Virus record (IMG/VR): IMGVR_UViG_3300026484_000436
Coordinates: 1-64,000 of that record
DNA: 64,000 nucleotides
Direction: 5' to 3' (one strand)
Source of the DNA: a virus
Both the position numbers and the translations under genes were made by a program. Shown here piece after piece: positions 15,602 through 23,955 of this stretch (positions within the stretch are counted from its first letter, which is position 1; each line of letters begins with the position of its first letter). A model generated the notes under the pieces. The model was not told the DNA's origin. It made no database searches and saw only the letters and a list, made by a program, of their open reading frames with translations.

Positions 15602-17008
15602 TTAAATGTTAGCATTTAAAATTTTAACTTTTGTACTTAAATTAGGCATAACTGATTTAATACCAACCATTGCTGCCGCTGCTTTTTGTGATTTTAGTGG
15701 GTTGTGGTCTTGCCCATTAAATGTATCTGTTACAAATAAAGGCATATACGGTGAATAAACAACAGATGCAGTAAATACATCGTCACCTTTACTAACTAAA
15801 ATCATTTCATCGTTTGGCATTACAATACTTCTGATGATTGGTCTTCCATCAAGTGTTCCATAAAAATGAGTACCTAATGCTGCTTTAACATCAGTCGCAG
15901 GAACAAATCCAGGTAACGCTCTTAAAAGTCCAGCAACAGTTGTACCAACTACATAAACAATTTCTCCACCTAATCTACCACTTTGTTCTAAAATAGTATT
16001 TTCTGCTTGAGCAATTTTAGCACTAAAACTTAAAAGGTGTTCCATATATGAAACTCCATCAGGTGCTTGTTTGTCCCACTCTAATGTTCCAGGAGTGTGT
16101 AAATATAACTCTCTAATTACATTTGTAGATAAGTTAGTAGTTAATTCTGTAACTAAATCTTTTGCTAAAACTTCTTCAGCATTGATATTGAATCTTCTAC
16201 TCATTTCATAAGATTTGAATAATCCGATTTCTGTTCTTAAACCATAAGTTCTTGCTGTAATTTCAGTTGAATCAAATTCAGTTTGAACTGTTTGTAATTC
16301 ATTTAAATCTTCTAAGTTTGTCGCATAAGTTGTTTTAATCGCAACTCCGTCTCCAGGTGCTGTATCAAATGAAACTTTTACTTCTCCATTTGCATAATCA
16401 ACCGAACCTTTACCACCTACACCGATTAAATTTCCTTGCCCATCATCTACAAGTTTTGTATCCGGTTGGTCGTCAACTGTTACTAAAATTGTTCTAACTC
16501 TCGCTGGAGCATATTTGATAACATAAGTAAAATCTGTAGCCTTTCCGTCACCTTTTGCATCTACTTCATTGTTAATCATTTCACCTGCGAAGTCTTCTGC
16601 TAAACCAACTCTACCTTCTTGTGCTGATAACATTGCTTGTCCGTTGTTAATGTTACCTCTTGTAGTTTTTGATATTACATTTTTGAACCACACAAGACCT
16701 TTTCTTTCGTTAATCGGTTGAACGCTCGCAACTAATGGAACAACTGAACTTGTCGCTGAAGCAGCAATAACATCTAAACCGATTTTTGGTAAAACACCTA
16801 AATCATCTGCTGAACCATTTGCTTCTTTAAAATTTTTCCAATTTTCGAATTGTGCTAATTGAGCACCTAATGCTGCTAAATCGAAATCTGAAATTGCATT
16901 TCCTGCTTTCGATTTTACTGATTTCGCCTCGAATAAATCGAAATACTCTTGATATTTTTTTTCGTATTCACTTAAATTTTTAAGTGCTGATTCTGTCATA
17001 CTGAACAT
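15602..17008 (-). CDS. 23: Major capsid protein (T4 gp23-like)
   Basis: The 468-residue protein has the gp23 layout: a helical, Ala/Glu-rich propeptide of about 60 residues, then the HK97-fold body with the gp23 hallmark KGLVWFKNVISKTTRG near residues 104-119. The motif NGSADDLG at 64-71 lies where T4 gp23 is cut (after residue 65), preceded by FKEA, which itself resembles the T4 protease site (hydrophobic-x-Glu before Ala). Composition is richer in Ala, Gly and Val and the codons are less AT-extreme than in its neighbours, consistent with high expression. A long stem-loop lies upstream and a stable hairpin downstream. Confidence 0.93.
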   Translation of the reverse strand: MFSMTESALKNLSEYEKKYQEYFDLFEAKSVKSKAGNAISDFDLAALGAQLAQFENWKNFKEANGSADDLGVLPKIGLDVIAASATSSVVPLVASVQPINERKGLVWFKNVISKTTRGNINNGQAMLSAQEGRVGLAEDFAGEMINNEVDAKGDGKATDFTYVIKYAPARVRTILVTVDDQPDTKLVDDGQGNLIGVGGKGSVDYANGEVKVSFDTAPGDGVAIKTTYATNLEDLNELQTVQTEFDSTEITARTYGLRTEIGLFKSYEMSRRFNINAEEVLAKDLVTELTTNLSTNVIRELYLHTPGTLEWDKQAPDGVSYMEHLLSFSAKIAQAENTILEQSGRLGGEIVYVVGTTVAGLLRALPGFVPATDVKAALGTHFYGTLDGRPIIRSIVMPNDEMILVSKGDDVFTASVVYSPYMPLFVTDTFNGQDHNPLKSQKAAAAMVGIKSVMPNLSTKVKILNANI

Positions 17009-17078
17009 AATTTAATTCCTTTTATAAAAATTTTTGGGTTTAGTTTTTAAAATAGTTTTGTTTTTTTGTAAGCATTTT

Positions 17079-17148
17079 GTGCTACCTACATTAAACACAT
17101 CAAACAATTTTAATTTAATTGTCTCAAATGTTTAATGTAGGTTCGCAC
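17079..17148 (-). other. Long stem-loop between protease-scaffold and capsid genes
   Basis: A perfect 14-bp inverted repeat (ACCTACATTAAACA, 17084-17097 and 17129-17142) is extended by a GTGC/GCAC pair at its base across small mismatches and contains an inner 6-bp stem (ACAATT / AATTGT). It stands about 70 bp before the capsid start. No T-run follows, so RNA processing or translational/stability control of capsid mRNA is likelier than termination. Confidence 0.65.
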
Positions 17149-17154
17149 AAAAAA

Positions 17155-19224
17155 TTAAACTAATTTTTCTGCTAAACTTTTTTTCTTAGTTTTTTCCTGT
17201 TTTGAAATCTGCAAATCATAACCCATAGTTTCATATAAACTTTGTGATTTTTCAGATTCGATATTTTCCAAAACCTGTTTAACCTTGTTTATATCATCAA
17301 ATTTATTTAAAGTTTCTGAAATAATTTTTTTATCAAGTTTGTATAAACTCTCAAGATATTTTAATTTATATTCATTAACTTCATTTGATAAATTGACATT
17401 TGATTCTTCAAGTGTTTCAAGAATTTTATTTTCTTTTTCTAATTTTTCATTTAAGTTATTTAAACGACTTGTTTTTTCATTTTCAAATAAATTTATCATT
17501 TCTTCATTTTTATTTAATTTTTCTTGAAGATTTTTTATAGTATCATCACTTTTTTCAATTTTTAATTTAAGTGAATTATTTTCATTTATTAAAATTTCAT
17601 TTTTAGTATTTAATTTTTCTTCAATCTCACTCAATTTTTGATTATGTTCTTTTTCAAAATTTGCTTCAATCGACTTTATTTCTTCATAAAGTTTTTTTGA
17701 AACCTCACTCTCAATAATCTTTGATTGTGTTTCTTTAAGTGTTATAATGTTATTTTTTAATGATTGGTTTAAATCTTCAATCTCACTAATTTTTTGATTT
17801 AACTTTTCATTTTTCATTATTATTTCATTATTTGAAGTATTTAATTTTTCATTACTTGTTTTTAGTGTTTTAACACTCCTTTCAAGTAATTTATTTTTTT
17901 CTTCAATAGTTTTTAATAACTCATTTTTTTCTTCAACTTCTGAAATAAAATTTTGTTTTAATAAATTAAAAGATTCTAAAATTTTATTTTTTTCATTTTC
18001 TGTTTCTATAAGTTTTTTACCCAAATCTTTAATAATATCATTAAACGATTCTTCAAGATTTTTTAATGCTTCATTTGATTTTTCTTTTTCTTGTTTTAAG
18101 ATTAAATTTGAAGATTTATCTAATAAATTATCAAAATCTGATTTTTTAACTTCTTCAGAATTTTGTTTAATAATTTCAATTATTTTTTTCGCCTCTAATA
18201 AAAATTCATCATTAGTTAAAACTTCTTCTAAATCGTTAAGGTCATCGACAGTCAATTCTTCATTATCTGTATTGATGAATTTTAACATTTTTTCAATAAC
18301 TTCTTCTTTTTCTTTTATTAAATTATTGTCCTTAACATATTTTTCAATTATTGAGTTTAAAAATTTTAATAAAGTTTCATTTGGCAAATTTTCATAGTTA
18401 TTTTTTTCAGGAGAATCATCTTCTTTATCATCTTTATCTTCTTTTTTAAGAACCTCATCTTGAAGTTTGTCATTTTCTTCACTTAAATTTTTAACAATCT
18501 TTTTATATTTTTCAAGTTCCTCTGCCATTTTTTTATGAAGTTCGATACCTTCAATTAAAGTACAAACACCATCTTCACATAAATGAATTTTACTTCCTTT
18601 AAGTTTTTTGATGTCTTCGTTATTTTCTTCTTCAAGTTTTTCAATAAGTTTAACATCTACATCAGCAATGCCAGGTTTAATAACGAAGTCAATACTTTCT
18701 AATTTGAATGTTTTTGGGTTGATAACTTGATATCTTTTTCCATCGATTTCTTTTGCTTCATTGACAAATTCTCCGAAACCTCTTGTAGAAACCTTCATTT
18801 TGCTTCCAGCACTTAAAACAGTTTTTAAAATTCTACCTGCGGGTGTGTCAAGAATTTCATATTTAGCATATCCGTAACCATCCTTCCCCAATTTTAAATC
18901 AGTTACAATATGTGAAACTTTCCCATCTTGTAATAATTCGTCAAGAGTATAATTTTCAGGATGCCCAATACACCCAAACATTAACCTATCTTTAAGCATT
19001 TCTTTAACTTCATTATCCGATAAGGCATTTTCCCATAATTGTCTTGGGTAAAATCTACCATTCCTACTAATACCATCTAAAACAAATGATTTACCTTCAA
19101 CCACACCAAGCACTTCAAATTTGCTTGATGATGAAGGACTATATCCTTCATCTATTTTATTTTGGTATTCTTCAACAGTGTAAAATTTATTATCAGATAC
19201 AATTTCATCAATAATTTTAATCAT
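17155..19224 (-). CDS. 21: Prohead protease fused to a coiled-coil scaffold (gp21 + gp22-like)
   Basis: Residues 30-195 are a T4 gp21-type prohead protease: GRFYP, then GCIGHPENY (candidate catalytic His88), KVSTRGFG (candidate Ser146) and ESIDFVIKPGIAD (candidate Asp179). From about residue 235 to 680 the protein is a highly charged coiled coil typical of a head core scaffold (gp22). The C-terminus is SLAEKLV, a motif repeated in the 316-aa protein. At 689 residues it is about three times T4 gp21, so protease and scaffold appear to be one polypeptide. During head assembly it should form the inner core and then digest itself and the capsid propeptide. Confidence 0.88.
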   Translation of the reverse strand: MIKIIDEIVSDNKFYTVEEYQNKIDEGYSPSSSSKFEVLGVVEGKSFVLDGISRNGRFYPRQLWENALSDNEVKEMLKDRLMFGCIGHPENYTLDELLQDGKVSHIVTDLKLGKDGYGYAKYEILDTPAGRILKTVLSAGSKMKVSTRGFGEFVNEAKEIDGKRYQVINPKTFKLESIDFVIKPGIADVDVKLIEKLEEENNEDIKKLKGSKIHLCEDGVCTLIEGIELHKKMAEELEKYKKIVKNLSEENDKLQDEVLKKEDKDDKEDDSPEKNNYENLPNETLLKFLNSIIEKYVKDNNLIKEKEEVIEKMLKFINTDNEELTVDDLNDLEEVLTNDEFLLEAKKIIEIIKQNSEEVKKSDFDNLLDKSSNLILKQEKEKSNEALKNLEESFNDIIKDLGKKLIETENEKNKILESFNLLKQNFISEVEEKNELLKTIEEKNKLLERSVKTLKTSNEKLNTSNNEIIMKNEKLNQKISEIEDLNQSLKNNIITLKETQSKIIESEVSKKLYEEIKSIEANFEKEHNQKLSEIEEKLNTKNEILINENNSLKLKIEKSDDTIKNLQEKLNKNEEMINLFENEKTSRLNNLNEKLEKENKILETLEESNVNLSNEVNEYKLKYLESLYKLDKKIISETLNKFDDINKVKQVLENIESEKSQSLYETMGYDLQISKQEKTKKKSLAEKLV

Positions 19225-19233
19225 TTTTTACCT

Positions 19234-19710
19234 TTATTCACTAAAAAATTCAAATAATTCAATAATGATTTCTTTAGATTTGATTTCATCTTGTTTATAT
19301 AAATTATTTAACATTTCTTTTTCAATAATTTCGCTATATTTTAAAAACAATTCAAACATTTTTAAAAATTCAGCGATGTTTCTATAATCTGCTTCAAAAT
19401 AATGTAACTCAATCAGTAAATGTGTTTTTATAGAATTTAAAGCAGTTAAAACACTAATCATTTCTGAATAATTTAAAATATCTTTTTCTTTTAAAGTATT
19501 TAAAGATTCTAAAATTTTTTTCTTAAATCTTTTTTTATGAGTAGAATCGTTCCATTTTTTTAAACCATTTTTTAATTTTTCCTTATCAAAATTTTCAACT
19601 TCAATCTTTTCAAATTTTTTAGCAAGTAAAATCTTTTTGACAAACTTGGACTCATCAAGTCCAAGGACTTGATATTCAAACTCATCCGATTTATTTTTAA
19701 ATTTTAACAT
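19234..19710 (-). CDS. Putative prohead core protein (158 aa)
   Basis: A helical, lysine- and glutamate-rich protein encoded between portal and protease, the place of the small core genes 67 and 68 in T4. It has no membrane segment. The basic central stretch (THKKRFKKKILESL) and acidic tail resemble internal core proteins in composition only. It starts four bases after the portal stop. Confidence 0.55.
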   Translation of the reverse strand: MLKFKNKSDEFEYQVLGLDESKFVKKILLAKKFEKIEVENFDKEKLKNGLKKWNDSTHKKRFKKKILESLNTLKEKDILNYSEMISVLTALNSIKTHLLIELHYFEADYRNIAEFLKMFELFLKYSEIIEKEMLNNLYKQDEIKSKEIIIELFEFFSE

Positions 19711-19713
19711 AAA

Positions 19714-21162
19714 TCACTCCCCATCCGGATCCGGATTTTCATCTACTACAAACATAGGTTCTCCAAATAATTTTTCAAAGGATTTATTATAATATTTGAC
19801 CAATGCTTTTTGATTAACTTTAACACCTAATTCTTCTGCTTCATCTGCTATATCGCCTACGAATGATTTAATTGTATCCATCATATCGATTGTCATAGAT
19901 AAGTATTCGACTTTTTCCAAATCGTTTAAATTTACAACATTTAAAAATTGAATATCAATGTGTCTTATAGAAATGTCGTGCCCTTGATTTTTCAAGTGTA
20001 TTAAAAAAAGTTGCTGTAATGAGTTTATTAACCCTGTTTGAAATGTTTTTAATTTTTTTGAATATCTTACACTATTTTGTATTATGTCCATTCTTCCTGC
20101 CGAGTTATTAAAAATATCTTCAGGATAACCATTCGTGGTTAAAATAACATTTCTTAAATCTTCAATTTTCGTAAATAAATCTTCTAAGTCTTCATAAACA
20201 CCATATTCTTGTTTTTCAAGTTGTCCTTTGTCTCCCCAACTTGGAACAACCTTAACATTATTTGTATTTTCAAGAATGCTGTTTAAGGTATCTTTTATAT
20301 TTTCAAAATCAAATTCAACTTTATTGAGTGATTTATTTACTAATTTTTCATAACTTTTTGCGATGTTTATTGCTTCTTCAGGGCTTACAGCATCTGGTAT
20401 AGTTACACCCAATACATTCTGTTTAGTTGCCTTTTTAAGGAGATTTATATAAACTAATCCTTCTAATAAATATAAAGTTCTTAATAATTCGATGACAGGA
20501 TTTAAAATTCCTTGACCTGTTTTAAAATAAACTGCTTCCTCATCGTTTAAATCGACTTTTACTTTCTTTCTTGAGGTTGAAAATCCAAAAAATACATATT
20601 TATAGGCGGGTTCTTTATAAATTTTATTATCTTTTATAACATTATAATATAAAACTTGATTATCTCTCCATATTGGTATGATTTTAGTTGGGTCTGTATC
20701 ATCGTGTATATTTATAATACCTTTTAATACTTTATCACTATCTATCGTTTCAACATCAAGTCTAAGATAATGAGAACCAAATGCCAAAATATCAGGTGCA
20801 ATATCTATTAAAAGTTTTTCGATATTAAAATTTTTTTTAAAAAGATTCGCTTCTTTTGTGGCAACTTCATTGACAGTATCATCTTCATTTTTTATAGTAA
20901 CCTTAAAAATTTCATTTTCACTTCCTACGGGATTAAGAGCATCATCTATAATCCTATTTATCATCATTTGTGAAAGGTAAAAATCTTTCAATTCTGTAAG
21001 AAGTTTATGTGTCTTAACTAAATCATCTCTTGTAGATAATAATGCTAAATTTACTTTTTTTTGTGAATCAGTTTCATTACTAACATAATTACCAACTGCG
21101 GGGTCTTTTTGTGTATTCATCCAAAAGAATAATTTTTGGGTCGCTTTATTCCACATACTCAT
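19714..21162 (-). CDS. 20: Portal protein (T4 gp20-like)
   Basis: The 482-residue protein (T4 gp20 is 524) has the portal pattern: a clip/wing N-terminal half with TELKDFYLSQMMINRIIDDAL, a crown/stem region with LLEGLVYINLLKKATKQNVLG, and the downstream EDLEDLFTKIEDLRNVILTTNGYPEDIFN segment. It should form the twelve-membered ring at the special vertex where the terminase docks. It directly follows the terminase C-part, as gene 20 follows the terminase/tail genes in T4. The ribosome binding site is CAGGAG. Confidence 0.88.
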   Translation of the reverse strand: MSMWNKATQKLFFWMNTQKDPAVGNYVSNETDSQKKVNLALLSTRDDLVKTHKLLTELKDFYLSQMMINRIIDDALNPVGSENEIFKVTIKNEDDTVNEVATKEANLFKKNFNIEKLLIDIAPDILAFGSHYLRLDVETIDSDKVLKGIINIHDDTDPTKIIPIWRDNQVLYYNVIKDNKIYKEPAYKYVFFGFSTSRKKVKVDLNDEEAVYFKTGQGILNPVIELLRTLYLLEGLVYINLLKKATKQNVLGVTIPDAVSPEEAINIAKSYEKLVNKSLNKVEFDFENIKDTLNSILENTNNVKVVPSWGDKGQLEKQEYGVYEDLEDLFTKIEDLRNVILTTNGYPEDIFNNSAGRMDIIQNSVRYSKKLKTFQTGLINSLQQLFLIHLKNQGHDISIRHIDIQFLNVVNLNDLEKVEYLSMTIDMMDTIKSFVGDIADEAEELGVKVNQKALVKYYNKSFEKLFGEPMFVVDENPDPDGE

Positions 21163-21192
21163 TTTTCTGCTCCTGTTTTATATTTATTTAAT

Positions 21193-23205
21193 TTAATTTT
21201 TAATATAATCAACTACATAACCTCCCCTTGAAGTAACCCAGTCGTATAAGTCATCACCTGAACTAACACCTGAATTGATTTTTAATTCTTTAATGAAGTT
21301 ATCATCTTCAAATTTTTCATATTTAATTTGATTAAAGGAATAAATGGCATTGGCAATGGGGTCTGTTAAATCTTTTGAAACATTCAAATCTCTTTCTTTT
21401 AAAACAGGCACATTACTTTTAACACCCTCAAGGTGGTCTATTTTTTTCTCATTTTCGATTAAACAACTAATTTCTTCTTTTAAAATCATATTATTAGGAA
21501 GTTTTATCCTTCCTTCTTCAATCGCATACTTAAAGGCATAATAAGGTTTTTTGTTTTTATCAACCGAAGATTCTTTAATGTTAAAACCATCTTGCTCTAA
21601 AATTTGAATAGTATCGACAGATTGATAACCATCAGTTACTATCAATTCAATTTTAAATCCTATTTTTCTTAAATCCCTTATAAGATCTCTTATTTTTTCA
21701 AGTCTAATTTTTTCGCCTGGATTATCAGGCATAAAAGCAATAACAAGATCCGCCCAATATACAAAATCCTCATAAGTCGATATTTTACCATCTCTAAACC
21801 TATCAACTTTTTTTTCAGAAACTCTGTGTAATATCGCGAAACCTAACCTATCTCTATTTAAACCAATATCTATTGCCAGAACTCTTTTTTTGTCAAGACC
21901 GAATTGTGTAAGTTTTTTAATATCAAAATAGTCTATAATTCTATCAGAAACATCACTTGAAATTTTCATATAATCTTTATCATATGTTTTTGTTAGTGAT
22001 AATGTTTTATTTATTAAACTTTTATCTTTTAAAAATGATTTTGAATTTATAGTAGGTTTACCTAAAACATCTTGGATACCTGTAATAACACTATTTTTAA
22101 ATTCTTGTAAATGTTCTATAGGAACCTTAAAAATTTTTGAAGGGTCTATCTCCACTGCTTTATTAAAATCTTCATCTGTATGTATTATAAAAGGGTCGGC
22201 ATCATAAGTTCCTATAAAAATTTGAAAAGTATCCCCAGAATAATCTATCTTGTGTTTTAAAACTTCAAACCTTGCAGGATTTACGAATTCAACACCTGAT
22301 AAATCACCTTCAAAATTTTCTTTTAATTGTTCTGTTAAAGAACCATCTGTTTGGGCAGATGAAATAATGTAATAATGGCAGGGCCAAGTATTTCCTTTTA
22401 AAAGAAACCTTGAATTGATTCTATTTATCATTTCGGTAACCAATTCCATAGAACCACCCTTAACAACTTCTTGATTTATTTCGTCAGATACTGCAGCAAT
22501 AACATCTCGACCAACTAATTGCCTTTTTCTTGAAACTGTCTTAATGTCTAAACCTTTTTGAAATAAAGTCCTTCCTGATTTATCAAAATGCTCTACAAAA
22601 AAAGGACTTTCTCTTATAATTGCCATCATCGGGTCGAAGTTTATGCTCTCTGCTGCTTCTAATGATGAATTTGTAAGCATATATATAATTTTTGTGGTAT
22701 TAGGTAAATTAAACGATGCTTGAGGATTTTTTAAATGTAAAATTCTACAAATGTCATATAACAAAGCATAAGTTGAAACCTTTGTATTGTGATGTATTTC
22801 TCCGTTGGGAGTAAGGTAATGATTTGGTCTATCTATATTTATATCATAAACAATTTCTTCATCATTGAGTTTTTCTTTTTTAATAATTTTTATATTTTCA
22901 ATTTCATTTTTTTCATTCATAACATCAATAGAATTAGCATCATTTACAGGCATTTCTTTTCCATTTGAAATAATAGTATGATTTTTAGATACTTTTAAAA
23001 TGTTACCATTCGCAAGTGTTATTTTTATAGTTGCATCTTTTTTCGTTACTAAAAAATTTATTTTACTTTTACCTGTAGGAGTTTTGATAAACATTTTTAC
23101 AGGGGACAAATGGGCATATCCATTTTTATTAAAATAATCATTATTTATATGTATGATTTGAAATTTTTGAAATAATTTTCCTATAGGAATTTTTATTTTT
23201 TTCAA
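21193..23205 (-). CDS. terL: Terminase large subunit, C-terminal part, preceded by split-intein C-fragment
   Basis: Residues 1-140 are the C-terminal half of an intein; the terminase begins at Thr141. Terminase motifs after the junction: the last residue of Walker A (Thr141), Walker B-like VIAAVSDEIN (Asp241-Glu242), and the RNase H-fold nuclease acids in VLAIDIGLN (Asp446), LIVTDGYQS (Asp525) and DLTDPIANA (Asp615). The 530 extein residues plus 79 from the N-part give 609, against 610 in T4 gp17. Without protein splicing the P-loop would be broken, so packaging should depend on trans-splicing. The start codon is TTG, chosen because AAGGAGT precedes it and the intein fold needs no more N-terminal sequence. 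Confidence 0.93.
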   Translation of the reverse strand: MKKIKIPIGKLFQKFQIIHINNDYFNKNGYAHLSPVKMFIKTPTGKSKINFLVTKKDATIKITLANGNILKVSKNHTIISNGKEMPVNDANSIDVMNEKNEIENIKIIKKEKLNDEEIVYDINIDRPNHYLTPNGEIHHNTKVSTYALLYDICRILHLKNPQASFNLPNTTKIIYMLTNSSLEAAESINFDPMMAIIRESPFFVEHFDKSGRTLFQKGLDIKTVSRKRQLVGRDVIAAVSDEINQEVVKGGSMELVTEMINRINSRFLLKGNTWPCHYYIISSAQTDGSLTEQLKENFEGDLSGVEFVNPARFEVLKHKIDYSGDTFQIFIGTYDADPFIIHTDEDFNKAVEIDPSKIFKVPIEHLQEFKNSVITGIQDVLGKPTINSKSFLKDKSLINKTLSLTKTYDKDYMKISSDVSDRIIDYFDIKKLTQFGLDKKRVLAIDIGLNRDRLGFAILHRVSEKKVDRFRDGKISTYEDFVYWADLVIAFMPDNPGEKIRLEKIRDLIRDLRKIGFKIELIVTDGYQSVDTIQILEQDGFNIKESSVDKNKKPYYAFKYAIEEGRIKLPNNMILKEEISCLIENEKKIDHLEGVKSNVPVLKERDLNVSKDLTDPIANAIYSFNQIKYEKFEDDNFIKELKINSGVSSGDDLYDWVTSRGGYVVDYIKN
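22786..23205 (-). other. Split intein, C-terminal fragment (140 residues)
   Basis: The fragment has an intein block B-like VSKNH (His76), then block F (EIVYDINIDRPNHYLTPNG) and block G ending IHHN, with the terminal Asn140 that cyclises. The next residue is Thr, a usual +1 nucleophile. No endonuclease domain is inserted. With the 27-residue N-fragment it forms a complete mini-intein split very early, as in the AceL-TerL class. Confidence 0.92.
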
Positions 23206-23242
23206 AAAATACTCCTTATTTTTGAAGTATTTAAATCTGCTG

Positions 23243-23878
23243 TTAAATAAATCTCCCTAATCCTCTTTTTGCTGTTCTAACCTCAATTATGGGTTTTTTA
23301 TCGATAGGATTTAATGACAATAAAGGTTTTATGAACTTTTTAAATGTTAATAAAATATCACTCATAACATTTTCATCAATTTTAGGGTTCAATAAAATTA
23401 TTGTAGTGTTAAAATTACTTCTAATTTTCATAACCCCAGGTATTCTTACAAATAGTTTATTCAAGTCTAATTTTAAAGCAACTTGTTTTTTGATTTTTTT
23501 AGCAGTTTGTTTTACAACTTCAAAAAAAGGAGTAACTTTTATTTCTAATAATTCTTCCATTTTGTCAAGAAAGTATTTTTCAACTTTTTTAATAAAAATT
23601 TCAACTTTTGAAGATTTTATTTTCCCATCAAGAAAATTCATCCATTTACCTTGTTTGAATATAATAAATTCTCCTAATTTTTTAGAATAAAATCTCATTG
23701 AAGAATTGAAAACCTCAACTTGAAATCCCCATTTTTTAAAAACTTTACTTAAAGTATCTAAAACAATTTTATAATCTTCTTCTATTTTTAATTTATCAAA
23801 TTTTAACATTTTCATAAGAGTTGTATCATCTATACCTACTTGTTTTGAAAGCATTTTCAACTCATTTAAACTAATCAT
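23243..23878 (-). CDS. Hypothetical protein (211 aa) inside the broken terminase locus
   Basis: I recognise no family. The protein begins MISLNELKMLSKQVGIDDTT, with helical N- and middle parts (VKQTAKKIKKQVALKLDLN) and a mixed alpha/beta C-terminus ending EVRTAKRGLGRFI. It follows one copy of the 58-bp promoter-bearing repeat and precedes the terminase C-part by 37 bp. Because it is outside the repeat-bracketed endonuclease unit it may be an original phage gene displaced by, or arriving with, the split. A terminase accessory role is only a guess. Confidence 0.65.
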   Translation of the reverse strand: MISLNELKMLSKQVGIDDTTLMKMLKFDKLKIEEDYKIVLDTLSKVFKKWGFQVEVFNSSMRFYSKKLGEFIIFKQGKWMNFLDGKIKSSKVEIFIKKVEKYFLDKMEELLEIKVTPFFEVVKQTAKKIKKQVALKLDLNKLFVRIPGVMKIRSNFNTTIILLNPKIDENVMSDILLTFKKFIKPLLSLNPIDKKPIIEVRTAKRGLGRFI

Positions 23879-23895
23879 TTTTATTCCTTAAATCT

Positions 23896-23953
23896 TTTTA
23901 TAATTATACAAAAATAATAATAAAAATTAACTTTGTAAAATTATAAAGATAGA
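23896..23953 (-). repeat. 58-bp direct repeat, copy A (downstream of the endonuclease gene)
   Basis: The sequence matches copy B at 25591-25648 at all but five of 58 positions, in the same orientation. The two copies exactly bracket the homing-endonuclease gene. This copy carries the promoter for the 211-aa and terminase C-part genes. Confidence 0.85.
23903..23931 (-). promoter_or_regulatory. Promoter in repeat copy A
   Basis: On the minus strand GTTAAT (23926-23931), 17 bp, TATAAT (23903-23908). It lies ahead of the 211-aa gene, the terminase C-part and possibly the head operon. Confidence 0.6.
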
Positions 23954-23955
23954 AA

